A DNA stretch of 47,296 nucleotides from Hungatella sp. (GCA_022796015.1 JAAWHU010000018.1:1-47296); one strand, 5' to 3'; shown: positions 16,568 to 25,896, counted from the stretch's first letter. Made by a program: numbers and translations. The notes: generated from the sequence alone by a model not told the origin.

Positions 16568-18796
16568 TTATTCGTCAAACTTTAAGCCTGCCAAAGCCTG
16601 CGCAAAGGCATTGTTTAAGGGCTCTGCAGCCTCCTTTTTCTGCTGATTCAAATATCGGTTCACATCCTTTTTGGTGACCCCTGCCCCCTCCTTCCTGCGT
16701 CGCTCCTGGAATGCCTTTAATTTCTCTTTGTAGCCGCACCTGCACACAAAGATCTGTCCCTCGCCTTTTCCTCTCAGCTCCATCTTCTTATGGCAATTTG
16801 GGCAGCGGGCGTTGGAGGTACGTGAAAGAGTCTCCCGGTATCCGCACTCCCGATCCTGGCACACCAGCATCTCGCTGTTCTTCCCCTTTACCAAAAGCAT
16901 CCTCTTGCCGCACTGAGGACATTTGTGATTAGTCAGGTTGTCATGGCGGAAGCTTCCTTCTCCTCCTTTGATCTGGCTGATCAGTTCCTCGGAATAGACG
17001 CGGATATCCCTCATAAACGTTTCTCTCCCCAAGGTCCTTCCGGCGATCTGCATAAGCTTCATCTCCCAGTCGGCAGTCAGCTCCGGCTTCTTCAAATCCG
17101 CCGGAACCAGCTCTAACAGCTGTTTTGCCTTGGATGTAAGGAATATCTCCTTCCCTCTTTTTTCAAGAAGAAAGCTTGAGAACAGCTTTTCGATAATATC
17201 CGCCCTGGTGGCCACGGTTCCAAGACCGCCGGTCTCCCCAAGGGTCTTTGCCATAGCTTTGTCCCCGGATTCCATATAGGCAGCAGGGTTCTCCATAGCG
17301 GACAAAAGAGAACCTTCTGTAAAATGAGCCGGCGGCTTCGTCTTTCCCTCAGTCATGGAAAAGGCCAGCCCCGTGAGCATGTCGCCCTGAGTTACGGGAG
17401 GCAGCTTCTGGCTTGCTATCTTCGGCGCCGTTACGCTGCCATCTGTGCCTTCTCCCTCCTCATCCTCAAAATCAGAACCTCCGTCTTCCCCCTCGTAAAC
17501 TGCCTTCCATCCGGCGCTCTTCACTACGCTGCCGCGGGCGGCAAACAGCTCCTCCCCCGCTTTTATGGTAATGCTGGTCTGTTCATATTCATAAGGGGGA
17601 TACATGACTGCCAGGAAACGTCTTACTACCAGATCATAGATCCTCCGCTCGTCAATGGTCATATGATCCAGCTGCACGTATTGCTCCGTAGGGATAATCG
17701 CGTGATGGTCGCTGACCTTTTTATTGTTGACAAAGGGAGGATTTGCCGGCAGGCTCTGGGTTATAAGTGGGCCTGCCAAAGCCCGGTATGGTCCCACGGC
17801 ACATGCCTTTAACCGCTCCTTTAAGGTGGGAACAAGATCAGATGTGAGATAGCGGGAGTCTGTGCGGGGATAGGTGAGAACCTTATGATTCTCATAAAGC
17901 CTCTGCATGATGTTCAGAGTCTCCTTGGCCGAGTAATCATAGCGTCTGCCGGCCTCCCTCTGCAGCTCCGTCAGGTCATACAACAGGGGCGGCATTGTCT
18001 TTTTGGGGGTCTTGCTCACCTGCACCACCAGGGCCGAGGCGCCTCTGCAGGTATTCAGAATGTCCTCCGCCCTCTTTCTGTCAAAGGTGCTGGTGCTTTT
18101 TGACCTCTGGTCCTGCCATGTGAAGGTGATCCCACATCCTTTTGCCTGTATCCCGTAGTAGGGCTTGGGAACAAACTTTTTAATCTGCTCCTCCCTCTTT
18201 GCAATCATGGCCAGAGTGGGGGTCTGAACACGGCCGCAGGAGAGCTGGGCGTTGTATTTGCAGGTCAGAGCCCTGGTGGCATTGATCCCGACAAGCCAGT
18301 CCGCCTCTGCCCGGCACATGGCCGCGTCATAGAGGGGTTCATATTCTTTTCCGTCCTTCAGATTGGCAAATCCCTCCCGGATGGCCTTGTCAGTCACAGA
18401 AGAGATCCACAGGCGGCGCAGAGGCTTCTCATTCCCTGCCTTCTTTAAGATCAGCCTGGCTACCAGCTCCCCCTCCCGCCCGGCGTCTGTGGCAATGATA
18501 ATGTCGCCGATATCCTTTCTGTGAATCTGGGCCTTCACTGTCTGATACTGCCTGGAGGTCTGCTTAATCACCTCCAGCCGGAAGTGCTCCGGCATCATGG
18601 GAAGATCCTCCATCTTCCATTCTTTGTATTTTTTATCATAATCCTCCGGATCAGCCAGAGTCACCAGATGTCCCAGGCCCCAGGTGACCACATACCGGTC
18701 GCCCTCCAGGACGCCGTCTTTGCGGCCCTTGCAGGATAAGACCCGGGCGATATCTCTGGCTACGGATGGTTTTTCTGCTATAACAAGGGATTTCAT
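16568..18796 (-). CDS. topB: DNA topoisomerase III
   Basis: 742-aa type IA topoisomerase that passes single strands to resolve recombination and replication intermediates. The Toprim domain starts AEKPSVARDIA and has TDAGREGE (103-110). The catalytic Tyr309 is in YPRTDSRY. The C-terminus carries two zinc ribbons: CPQCGKR...CQDREC and CPNCHKK...CRCG. Length is slightly above E. coli TopB because of these ribbons. Its ATG overlaps the stop of the 95-aa gene (ATGA at 18793-18796), so translation is probably coupled. Confidence 0.96.
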   Translation of the reverse strand: MKSLVIAEKPSVARDIARVLSCKGRKDGVLEGDRYVVTWGLGHLVTLADPEDYDKKYKEWKMEDLPMMPEHFRLEVIKQTSRQYQTVKAQIHRKDIGDIIIATDAGREGELVARLILKKAGNEKPLRRLWISSVTDKAIREGFANLKDGKEYEPLYDAAMCRAEADWLVGINATRALTCKYNAQLSCGRVQTPTLAMIAKREEQIKKFVPKPYYGIQAKGCGITFTWQDQRSKSTSTFDRKRAEDILNTCRGASALVVQVSKTPKKTMPPLLYDLTELQREAGRRYDYSAKETLNIMQRLYENHKVLTYPRTDSRYLTSDLVPTLKERLKACAVGPYRALAGPLITQSLPANPPFVNNKKVSDHHAIIPTEQYVQLDHMTIDERRIYDLVVRRFLAVMYPPYEYEQTSITIKAGEELFAARGSVVKSAGWKAVYEGEDGGSDFEDEEGEGTDGSVTAPKIASQKLPPVTQGDMLTGLAFSMTEGKTKPPAHFTEGSLLSAMENPAAYMESGDKAMAKTLGETGGLGTVATRADIIEKLFSSFLLEKRGKEIFLTSKAKQLLELVPADLKKPELTADWEMKLMQIAGRTLGRETFMRDIRVYSEELISQIKGGEGSFRHDNLTNHKCPQCGKRMLLVKGKNSEMLVCQDRECGYRETLSRTSNARCPNCHKKMELRGKGEGQIFVCRCGYKEKLKAFQERRRKEGAGVTKKDVNRYLNQQKKEAAEPLNNAFAQALAGLKFDE

Positions 18797-19080
18797 GTGG
18801 CTTCGTCCTCCTTGGTTTTATGAAGTTCCTTAAAAATCGCCCACAGATAAGGGGCCCCGAACACATTGAGCTTTTTAGGCCCTGTGATCTCCTCCGGGTT
18901 ATCCAAAAGTTTCTTCCACGCTGCCAAAGCCGTGCTCTTTGTTATGGATTTGCTTCTGCGGCTTATGAACAGCTCTCCGCCTTTTATGGTATAAGTAAAG
19001 GGCAGCCCCTTGGCAGTGAAAAATTCTTCCCCCTCATGTTCCTTTATGTATCCCCAGATCTGATCACATGTATACTCCAT
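18793..19080 (-). CDS. Small protein of unknown function coupled to topB
   Basis: 95 aa, soluble and basic-acidic mixed; no signal or membrane segment. It contains FTAKGLPFTYTIKGGELFISRRSKSI (read as strands) and then a helical Lys/Trp-rich half with GPKKLNVFGAPYLWAIFKEL, suggesting a small alpha/beta fold, perhaps DNA-associated. I do not recognise it. The 4-bp overlap with topB argues for a shared transcript and perhaps a shared role in DNA metabolism. Confidence 0.75.
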   Translation of the reverse strand: MEYTCDQIWGYIKEHEGEEFFTAKGLPFTYTIKGGELFISRRSKSITKSTALAAWKKLLDNPEEITGPKKLNVFGAPYLWAIFKELHKTKEDEAT

Positions 19081-19115
19081 GAAACACCTTGCCTTTCTGC
19101 CTCATTTCACTTGTC

Positions 19116-21107
19116 TCATCTTATAATCTGCACGGTCCCATCTGTCTCAATGGTACTGTTAATGGGGTTGCTTCTGATATCCAGATACTCTAAACTTTCC
19201 AACTGGTTCAGGGGAGAAAGTTCTGTCACATAGTTATTGTTAAGTCCCAGGTGAGTCAGCTTCTTTAAGGAGGAGGCAAACTGAATGTCTGTCAGCTGAT
19301 TGCCGTCTAAGTATAGTTCCTCAAGGTTGGGATAGTTGGTAAGAAAATCCGTATGACCATCAAAGGTAACATCATCATACCACAGATTGATCATGCCGCC
19401 TGAGGCCTCCACATAGAAGTTCTCCTTCAGGGCAATCTCTCTCATCTCCAGCTTTTTAAGAGTCGGATTCTCTCTTATTTTTCCAAAATCCAGTTCAAAC
19501 ATACAGTTATTTAAGTACAATTCCTCCAACCCTTCATGGTTGAACACATTGGAAATATCCCCCAGAATTTCCGTATTCCTCTGGTATCCGCCCCAGCCGC
19601 TCCCCCGGCTGATTCCGGAAAAATCCACGAATTTAAGATTGGTCATGGAATCTAAAAATTTCACGTTTTTTAAGGGCACGCCATAGGTCCACACAGAATA
19701 ACAGGTAAAGCGCTCCAGTCCCGTCAGTCCTGCAAGGGCGCTGATCTCGTCAATGTTGCAGCCGTGAAGAATCAGCTCCTTCAGATTCCCCATATTCCGC
19801 AGAAATGATATGGAGATAAAACCGCTCATATCCATAGTTTCCAGGTTGGTAAGACCCGACAGATCCGGGTCATCCTGGTTGGTGTCCTTGTCAATGGTCA
19901 GGGAAGTCAGGCCGGACAGCTTGTTTATGGGGCTGTAATCCCGAACCGAGCCGTTGTCCACAAGGCTTAAGGATGTGAGCTGCGTCAATTCTCCCAGAGG
20001 CTCCACGCTGATGGCATCTGTCTCTGCAAGAGACAGGGAAGTCAGGTTGGTAAGAGATTTTAGAAAACTGAACTCTCTTATGGCGGAGGACTCAATCTTT
20101 AAACATTCCAGGCCTGTGAGCACCGACAGTGCAGAATAATCCGTGAGAGTCTTGGAGGAATCTGAGCTTCCAAAGGGGTCATAGTCCTCATCCTCCGTGA
20201 TGGACAGAGAGGTCAGCTTTTTTAAGGAAACCAGCTGCTTCAGATCAGGCGCCGCTATGCCATCAAGAGTCAGGCTTTCCAGATTGGAAAACACTCCGAT
20301 TCCTTCCAGGCTTTCCGGATTCTTAAGGCTCAATTCCACCATCTGCTCCGGGGAAGGCACCATGTCCGCCACTTCCGTGAGAGACAGGCCGGAACAGACA
20401 ATACCCTTTAAGTGGGTCAAATCCTTCAGGGAACCAAAGTCCCTGGCATACTCCATCTCCACCTTCTCAAGGCCTGTAAAAAGTCCCAGACTGGAGCCAT
20501 CCCAGGCGAGAGGCTCCAGAGTCAGAGTCTTCTCCTCAAATCCCTCTTTATAGGGATCGCTGAAGCTGTAGCTCACCTTGGCGGACTCCTTCCCTGTGGT
20601 AACCTTTAGATATTTAACCTTTTCCAGATCTTCCCCGGTAACCCGCTCTATATCCTTCCCGAACATGGCCTCCGCCATGGCTTCGTAGAGGGGACTTGCC
20701 TGAGCCTGCACCTGGGCCTGGTCACGGTCCTCATCCGCCCCTGAGGGCTTGGAAGCGCCATAATAGCCTCCTGTTGCTGATATGGAGGCCCTTGTGGAGG
20801 TTTTTGCACCTCCTGTGCGGACGGTACCGGCAAAGATTCCCGCTCCCACCACACTCACAAGAAACACCACCAAGAGCCCTGCCACCAGAAAAGGACCGGC
20901 AGAAGAGGAGCCCAAGTTGTTGATTTTCATATTGCCGGCAGTATGAACCCCTTCTGCCGGATATTGATGGATGTGATAATTGATGGTCTGATCCTCCTCC
21001 AGCACAAACTCGCTGTTGCAGAACTCGCAGACCACAATTTTCGGATTCTTCTCCATTGGCACCAGCTTGCCGCCGCAGGAAGGACATTGTAAATTCGTTA
21101 TTTTCAT
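19116..21107 (-). CDS. Zinc-ribbon, single-TM, leucine-rich-repeat protein
   Basis: 663 aa. The N-terminus is a zinc ribbon (CPSC at 8-11, CEFC at 27-30), followed by one transmembrane helix at about 71-94. A Ser/Thr/Gly-rich linker comes next, then about 18 leucine-rich repeats of the SDS22/internalin type from about 195 to the end (LTGLECLKIESS, LTNLTSLSLAE, LTQLTSLSL, NLEELYLDGN). The predicted topology is a cytoplasmic ribbon with LRRs outside the membrane. Transcribed after the GNAT gene and hisB; no obvious link to histidine synthesis. The partner or ligand is unknown. Confidence 0.85.
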   Translation of the reverse strand: MKITNLQCPSCGGKLVPMEKNPKIVVCEFCNSEFVLEEDQTINYHIHQYPAEGVHTAGNMKINNLGSSSAGPFLVAGLLVVFLVSVVGAGIFAGTVRTGGAKTSTRASISATGGYYGASKPSGADEDRDQAQVQAQASPLYEAMAEAMFGKDIERVTGEDLEKVKYLKVTTGKESAKVSYSFSDPYKEGFEEKTLTLEPLAWDGSSLGLFTGLEKVEMEYARDFGSLKDLTHLKGIVCSGLSLTEVADMVPSPEQMVELSLKNPESLEGIGVFSNLESLTLDGIAAPDLKQLVSLKKLTSLSITEDEDYDPFGSSDSSKTLTDYSALSVLTGLECLKIESSAIREFSFLKSLTNLTSLSLAETDAISVEPLGELTQLTSLSLVDNGSVRDYSPINKLSGLTSLTIDKDTNQDDPDLSGLTNLETMDMSGFISISFLRNMGNLKELILHGCNIDEISALAGLTGLERFTCYSVWTYGVPLKNVKFLDSMTNLKFVDFSGISRGSGWGGYQRNTEILGDISNVFNHEGLEELYLNNCMFELDFGKIRENPTLKKLEMREIALKENFYVEASGGMINLWYDDVTFDGHTDFLTNYPNLEELYLDGNQLTDIQFASSLKKLTHLGLNNNYVTELSPLNQLESLEYLDIRSNPINSTIETDGTVQIIR

Positions 21108-21151
21108 AAACAGTTCACCCCTAGCTCCGTCAACCTTTTATTTTCTGTACC

Positions 21152-21706
21152 TCAACGGTCCATCCGGCTTTCGGCCGGCACAAGTACAAGTTCCATCTGT
21201 CTGTCATAGGGCTCTTGCTCCACATGCTCCATGCGCCGCTCCTGGGCATCTACGCACCCCTGGGATTCGTAGAACCTTTGAGTCTCCAGCGCCGAGTGGG
21301 CGCTGATATAAAGCTTCATGGCGCCTCTCTCTTTTGCCCAGTCCGCCGCCATGGCAAGAAGTTTTTTCCCTGCTCCCCTGCCCCTCAGCTCTTCCGAGAC
21401 GTGAAGGCTGGTCAAATCCAGATACTGCTTCCTGGTTCCAAACAGCTCCCCCTCCACAGAGGCAAAACCCTTTAATACTCCCTCAGAAAATGCACCGTAG
21501 ACCACACCGTCTTTCTCCAGGGTTTTTCTAAGGCAGGAAACCAGAAATTCATAATCCTTGCTGCTCCACTGGTCTATAAAGGGGTCGCTTTTTACTACCC
21601 ATTGGCCCTGTTCCCTCCGCAGGCAGTCGGTTACCACCTGGCGGCGCTCAAATCCCCGGAACAACTCCCTGGTAATCTCTTCCTTTCTAAGACTGCGGTA
21701 TTCCAT
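21152..21706 (-). CDS. GNAT-family N-acetyltransferase
   Basis: 184-aa acetyl-CoA-dependent acetyltransferase. The acetyl-CoA loop reads LRGRGAGKKLL, preceded by strand LTSLHVSEE and followed by KLYISAHSALETQRFYESQGC, the usual motif A/B arrangement. The N-terminal part varies, so the substrate cannot be named. It starts 12 bp after hisB with an AGGAGGAG site, so it is in the his operon transcript. Confidence 0.9.
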   Translation of the reverse strand: MEYRSLRKEEITRELFRGFERRQVVTDCLRREQGQWVVKSDPFIDQWSSKDYEFLVSCLRKTLEKDGVVYGAFSEGVLKGFASVEGELFGTRKQYLDLTSLHVSEELRGRGAGKKLLAMAADWAKERGAMKLYISAHSALETQRFYESQGCVDAQERRMEHVEQEPYDRQMELVLVPAESRMDR

Positions 21707-21717
21707 GACTTCTCCTC

Positions 21718-22317
21718 CTATAGGGTTCCCTTTGTAGACAGAACCCCTGTAATTCTCTCGTCATATTTTGTAGCTTCATCCAAGGCCTTGGCAAAAGCCT
21801 TGAAAGCCCCCTCAATGATATGATGATGATTTATGCCGTCAAGCTGCTTTACATGAAGGTTCATCTCCCCGGCATAGGAGACAGCATAGAAAAATTCCCG
21901 AATCATCTCCGTCTCCAGCTCTCCCACCTTCTCCCGGTCCAGGCGAAGATCATAGGCCAGATAAGGCCTTCCGCACAGATCAAGGGAACATAAGATCAGG
22001 GCATCATCCATGGGAAGAAGCTTAGACCCGTAGCGGACAATCCCTTTCTTATCCCCCACGGCAGCCTTCACAGCCTTCCCCAGAACAATTCCCACATCCT
22101 CAATGGTGTGGTGGGTATCCACCTCCAGATCTCCCTCTGCCGACAGCTCCAGATCAAAAAGTCCATGTCTTGCAAACCCGCAAAGCATATGGTCAAAAAA
22201 ACCGATTCCCGTGCTGACGGAAGCTTTCCCGCTCCCATCCAGATTCAGAGTCATCCGGATGGAGGTCTCCCCCGTCACCCTCTCCACGCTGCCAATCCGA
22301 TTTCCTACTATCTCCAT
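21718..22317 (-). CDS. hisB: Imidazoleglycerol-phosphate dehydratase
   Basis: 199-aa manganese enzyme of histidine synthesis (IGP to imidazole acetol phosphate), monofunctional as usual in Firmicutes. Motifs: GIGFFDHML, DTHHTIEDVGIVLG and the C-terminal metal-ligand repeat GINHHHIIEGAFKAFAKAL. I start at ATG 22317; an in-frame TTG at 22323 is possible but poorer. The preceding 40-aa ORF ends 6 bp before this ATG. Confidence 0.95.
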   Translation of the reverse strand: MEIVGNRIGSVERVTGETSIRMTLNLDGSGKASVSTGIGFFDHMLCGFARHGLFDLELSAEGDLEVDTHHTIEDVGIVLGKAVKAAVGDKKGIVRYGSKLLPMDDALILCSLDLCGRPYLAYDLRLDREKVGELETEMIREFFYAVSYAGEMNLHVKQLDGINHHHIIEGAFKAFAKALDEATKYDERITGVLSTKGTL

Positions 22318-22323
22318 AACCAA

Positions 22324-22446
22324 TCACTCTCCATCCTTCTTCCCCATGAAACGTCTGTTTTGCTTCCGATTTATAACCCGATTAATCCACAGGTCAAGAA
22401 AAATCTCCCCAATATCTGCAGCCATCTCCACAATAAAGTCAACCAT
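22324..22446 (-). CDS. Candidate 40-aa small protein between hisD and hisB
   Basis: ATG 22446 to TGA 22324, fitting tightly into the 146-bp hisD-hisB gap. GGGGAG lies 8 nt before the ATG. The peptide starts MVDFIVEMAADIGEIF, is amphipathic/hydrophobic for about 25 residues and then becomes basic (RKQNRRF), ending just before hisB. Similar short Ile/Glu-rich proteins occur in clostridia, but I cannot assign a family. Co-translation with hisB is possible. Confidence 0.5.
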   Translation of the reverse strand: MVDFIVEMAADIGEIFLDLWINRVINRKQNRRFMGKKDGE

Positions 22447-22463
22447 TCCCCCGTCTCCCCATT

Positions 22464-23753
22464 CTACTCAAACCTAACCCCAATGGAGTTGGCATGAGCC
22501 GTCAGATGCTCCGCCCTTGCAAAAGCCATAATATCCTTATGGACCGGCTCCAAGGCCTCCTTGGAATAATAGATAATACTGGACTTTTTCACAAAATCAT
22601 CGACTCCCAGAGGGGAGAAGAATTTTGCCGTGCCGTTGGTGGGGAGCACATGGTTAGGCCCTGCAAAGTAATCCCCTAAGGGTTCGCAGCTGTACTCTCC
22701 TAAGAAAATCGCCCCTGCGTTCTGAATCTTGGTCATGACCTCGAAGGGATTCCGGGTGACGATCTCTAAGTGCTCCGATGCAATGGCGTTGGCCGTATCC
22801 ACAGCCTCCTCCATATTGTCTGCCACAAGAATATAGCCAAAATTGTCAAGAGATTTCTCCAAAATTTCTCTTCTTGAAAGCTCCTTTACAAAGAGCTCCA
22901 CCTGTTGTGATACCTGCTCCGCCAGTTCTCTGCTGGTGGTGACAAGAATGGCAGATGCCAGCTCGTCGTGCTCCGCCTGGGACAGAAGGTCAGCCGCCAC
23001 AAACCTTGGATTGGCCGTCTCGTCTGCCAGAACCAGAATTTCGCTGGGCCCGGCGATACTGTCGATGCTCACATGGCCGTACACCGCCTTTTTTGCCAAG
23101 GCCACAAAAATATTGCCCGGCCCCACGATCTTGTTGACTCTTGGGATGGACTCGGTGCCGAAAGCCAGAGCCGCCACTGCCTGGGCTCCTCCCACCTTGT
23201 AGACCTCCGTAGCACCTGCAAGGTGAGCCGCCGTCAGAGTCACCGGGTTGACCTTCCCATCCTTTCCCGGGGGAGTCACCATAACAATCCTTTTGACTCC
23301 GGCCGCCTTGGCCGGAATAATGTTCATGAGCACAGAAGATGGATAGGCTGCCTTGCCTCCCGGCACATAGACGCCTACGCTCTCCAAGGCAGTCACCTTC
23401 TGGCCCAGTATAGTGCCGTCCGGCTTGCTGTCGAACCAGCTGTGCTGTATCTGCATCTCATGGTATTCCCGAATATTTCTCATGGCCTTTTTCATGACCG
23501 AAAGAAGCTCCGGTTCCACCGCCGCCATGGCCTCCTTAATCTCCTCGTCTCTGACCCTGACTGTAGAGGAATCAATATCCGCGCCATCAAACTGCCTGGT
23601 GTAGGCAAAGACGGCCTCATCCTTTTTCTCCTTCACCTTGTCTACGATTTCCTGGACAGCTGTCCCGTAATTCTCATAATTGTTAGGGTCCCGCTTCAAA
23701 AGAGTAGACAGGATATTCTCCCTGGTTGACTGGTCTAATGTAATAATCCTCAT
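22464..23753 (-). CDS. hisD: Histidinol dehydrogenase
   Basis: 429-aa zinc- and NAD-dependent enzyme oxidising histidinol to histidine, the last step of the pathway. Family motifs are clear: [58 protein letters not shown] and ANSIGVRFE at the end. Start ATG 23753 overlaps the hisG stop in an ATGA junction (23750-23753), implying translational coupling. Confidence 0.97.
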   Translation of the reverse strand: MRIITLDQSTRENILSTLLKRDPNNYENYGTAVQEIVDKVKEKKDEAVFAYTRQFDGADIDSSTVRVRDEEIKEAMAAVEPELLSVMKKAMRNIREYHEMQIQHSWFDSKPDGTILGQKVTALESVGVYVPGGKAAYPSSVLMNIIPAKAAGVKRIVMVTPPGKDGKVNPVTLTAAHLAGATEVYKVGGAQAVAALAFGTESIPRVNKIVGPGNIFVALAKKAVYGHVSIDSIAGPSEILVLADETANPRFVAADLLSQAEHDELASAILVTTSRELAEQVSQQVELFVKELSRREILEKSLDNFGYILVADNMEEAVDTANAIASEHLEIVTRNPFEVMTKIQNAGAIFLGEYSCEPLGDYFAGPNHVLPTNGTAKFFSPLGVDDFVKKSSIIYYSKEALEPVHKDIMAFARAEHLTAHANSIGVRFE

Positions 23754-24400
23754 GCCTGTTCCTCCTGCAGTATTGATTTCAGATCCCGGATCAGCTTTGC
23801 AATCCGGCCGTTTTCCCGCTTCATGCTCACCTGGTTTACAATAACCCTTGCCGACAGATCGCAGATCTCCTCCAGAACTGTCAGGCCGTTCTCCCGAAGG
23901 GTGGAGCCGGTCTCCACAATGTCCACGATCACCTCGGAAAGGCCCACAATGGGCGCCAGCTCGATGGAACCGTTGAGCTTGATAATCTCCACGGTCTGAT
24001 GCTTCTTATTATAAAAATAATCCTTGGCAATCCCCGGGTACTTGGTGGCCACCCGGATCAGCTCATGGTGTTTCAATCTCTCCCTTGCCTCCTCCGGGCC
24101 GCAGACACACATGCGGCATCTGCCAAACCCCAGGTCAATGACCTCATACAGCTTTCTTCCCTCCTCCAGAATGGTATCCTTTCCGCAGATTCCAATATCC
24201 GCCGCCCCGTACTCCACATAGGTGGGCACATCATTGGCCTTGGCCAGGAAAAAACGCACTCCCGCTTCCTCGTTGGTAAAAATCAGCTTTCTGGAGCTCT
24301 TATCCTTCATCTCCTCACAGGTAATCCCCGTTTTCTCCAGAAGCTCCAGTGTCCTTAAAGCCAGCCGGCCCTTTGTGAGGGCTATGGTCAAATATCTCAT
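23750..24400 (-). CDS. hisG: ATP phosphoribosyltransferase, short form
   Basis: 216-aa catalytic subunit for the first committed step of histidine synthesis (ATP + PRPP). It belongs to the short class lacking the C-terminal regulatory domain, which needs HisZ; hisZ is next upstream. Motifs: [31 protein letters not shown], and [16 protein letters not shown] for PRPP binding. The ribosome site AGGAG is 9 nt upstream. Before the repeat inserted at 24435, its ATG would have overlapped the hisZ stop (ATGA); now 223 bp separate them. Confidence 0.96.
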   Translation of the reverse strand: MRYLTIALTKGRLALRTLELLEKTGITCEEMKDKSSRKLIFTNEEAGVRFFLAKANDVPTYVEYGAADIGICGKDTILEEGRKLYEVIDLGFGRCRMCVCGPEEARERLKHHELIRVATKYPGIAKDYFYNKKHQTVEIIKLNGSIELAPIVGLSEVIVDIVETGSTLRENGLTVLEEICDLSARVIVNQVSMKRENGRIAKLIRDLKSILQEEQA

Positions 24401-24421
24401 TCTTCGGATTCTCCTCTCATA

Positions 24422-24434
24422 AAAAGAACTGGTT
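24422..24434. repeat. Direct repeat flanking element copy 3 (left)
   Basis: AAAAGAACTGGTT, identical to 24649-24661 on the other side of the 214-bp element. Interpreted as a target-site duplication. Confidence 0.85.
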
Positions 24435-24648
24435 TAGGTAATTGGGAAATTCAAAACTTAGCGGAATCTTCTGACCATATCTTACAGGAAAAGACATCTG
24501 CACCATGAAAATGAGACCGTAGAACACAGGAGGGATGAACCCCGACTGGGTTCTGTTTTACCGGGCTCATTGGAATGCCTGGTGCATCAGGCTTTGGATG
24601 AAAGATATGGTCAGAAGATTCTCTTAACTTTGGCTTTCACAATCACCG
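24435..24648 (-). repeat. Interspersed foldback element, copy 3 (interrupts hisZ-hisG junction)
   Basis: A 214-bp element exactly between 13-bp direct repeats. Core repeats are at 24464-24481 and 24604-24621. Here GAATATTC is changed to GAATCTTC on the left and to its exact complement GAAGATTC on the right, a paired change that keeps the stem. Outer arms TAGGTAATTG and CAATCACC bound it. It supplies the current stop codon and last six residues of hisZ. Removing it with one direct repeat restores a hisZ reading frame ending [12 protein letters not shown], with its TGA overlapping the hisG ATG. Confidence 0.92.
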
Positions 24649-25856
24649 AAAAGAACTGGTTCCTCCCCATCCGGCTTTATCCATATGACACGCCCCGCCC
24701 CGCGCCTTTCGGCATAGGCTTGATATTCCTTTAAAGAGGTCTTTGAAGACCTTCTTATGAGGATCGCCCTTTTTCCCTGGGAACGCAGTCCGTCCGCCGT
24801 CCTTATGGCCCTGTCCCTGGCTTCATTCTCGTAAAGCACCATGGTATCCAAGGGTTCTGTCTCCACTTGGATCTCCTGCCTGGCCATGGCCAGCATCAGC
24901 TGGTCAATGACAATGGCAAATCCCACTGCCGGAACATCCTTTCCGAACTGAACCAGAAGCTTGTCATAGCGGCCGCCCGTCACAATATACTCTCCGGTTC
25001 CGTAGGTGTAGGCCTTGAATATAATCCCTGTATAATACTGATATTTGCTTAACATGCCCAAGTCATAGGACACATAGTCCGCCAAGCCGTAGGCCTCCAG
25101 TATGGACTGAACCTTCTCCAGACGCTCGATGGCTGCCAGGGATCTTTTATTATGTACCATGGCCTTCACCCGGCCCAGGTCCTTAAGATTGCCGAAGAGT
25201 TCGGGAAGCTTTAAGAACAGCTCCGCCAGCTCCTTTGCCATGTCTCTTCCTGCAATCAGCTCCTCCACTCCGAAATAATTCTTATTCTCGATGAGCTCCC
25301 TTAAGGTCTCCCGGGTCTCCTCCTCCATGCCGGCCTCTTCTGCCAGGCCCAGAAAGAAGTCCACCTGGCCTAATTCCACCTGAAATTCCTTTAACCCCGC
25401 GGCTTTCAGGGCCTGGATCACCATGGCGATCACCTCCCCGTCGGCGCCGCTGCCATCGTCCCCGATGAGCTCCACGCCTGTCTGGGTAATCTCCTTTAAC
25501 CGTCCCTGATAGCTGGAATTGTTGATAAATGTCCTTTCCCGGTAGCACAGCCTTACAGGCATGGTCTCCTCGGAAAAGTATTTGCCCACACAGCGGGCAA
25601 TGGCCGGGGTCATATCCGGGCGCAGCACCAGGGTATTGTTGTCTCGGTCAAAAAACTTGAACATCTCCCAGGATGTGACGCTTCCCCGCTCCTTGTTGAA
25701 AATATCAAAATATTCAAAGGTAGGGGTCTCGATATCCTCATATCCGTAAAGATGGAAGACTCTGCTGATCTTTTCCTGCACTGCCAGCTTCCTGGCGCAC
25801 TCCCCATCATAGATATCCCGGACTCCCTCCGGTGTATGCAGTAAGCTTACGGGCAT
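24624..25856 (-). CDS. hisZ: ATP phosphoribosyltransferase regulatory subunit, C-terminus altered by repeat insertion
   Basis: 410-aa paralogue of histidyl-tRNA synthetase that binds and regulates short HisG. It has class II motifs (TPEGVRDI, FKFFDRDNNTLVLRPDMTPAIAR, YYTGIIFKAYTYG, GGRYDKL) but is a regulator, not a synthetase. I start at 25856 (MPVSLLHTPEGVRD) with AAGGAG 6 nt before. The final residues GDCESQS are encoded by the repeat element at 24435-24648; the ancestral tail was probably six residues of a different sequence. First gene of the his operon. Confidence 0.93.
   Translation of the reverse strand: MPVSLLHTPEGVRDIYDGECARKLAVQEKISRVFHLYGYEDIETPTFEYFDIFNKERGSVTSWEMFKFFDRDNNTLVLRPDMTPAIARCVGKYFSEETMPVRLCYRERTFINNSSYQGRLKEITQTGVELIGDDGSGADGEVIAMVIQALKAAGLKEFQVELGQVDFFLGLAEEAGMEEETRETLRELIENKNYFGVEELIAGRDMAKELAELFLKLPELFGNLKDLGRVKAMVHNKRSLAAIERLEKVQSILEAYGLADYVSYDLGMLSKYQYYTGIIFKAYTYGTGEYIVTGGRYDKLLVQFGKDVPAVGFAIVIDQLMLAMARQEIQVETEPLDTMVLYENEARDRAIRTADGLRSQGKRAILIRRSSKTSLKEYQAYAERRGAGRVIWIKPDGEEPVLFGDCESQS
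24649..24661. repeat. Direct repeat flanking element copy 3 (right)
   Basis: Second copy of AAAAGAACTGGTT, lying within the hisZ reading frame. Confidence 0.85.
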
Positions 25857-25896
25857 AACAATCTCCTTCCGTAACATATCATTATGAGCTTTCCCT

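Noticed and set aside
24867-25052. Plus-strand ORFs opposite hisZ, hisD and other genes
   Set aside because: They are antisense shadows with no ribosome sites or recognisable motifs.
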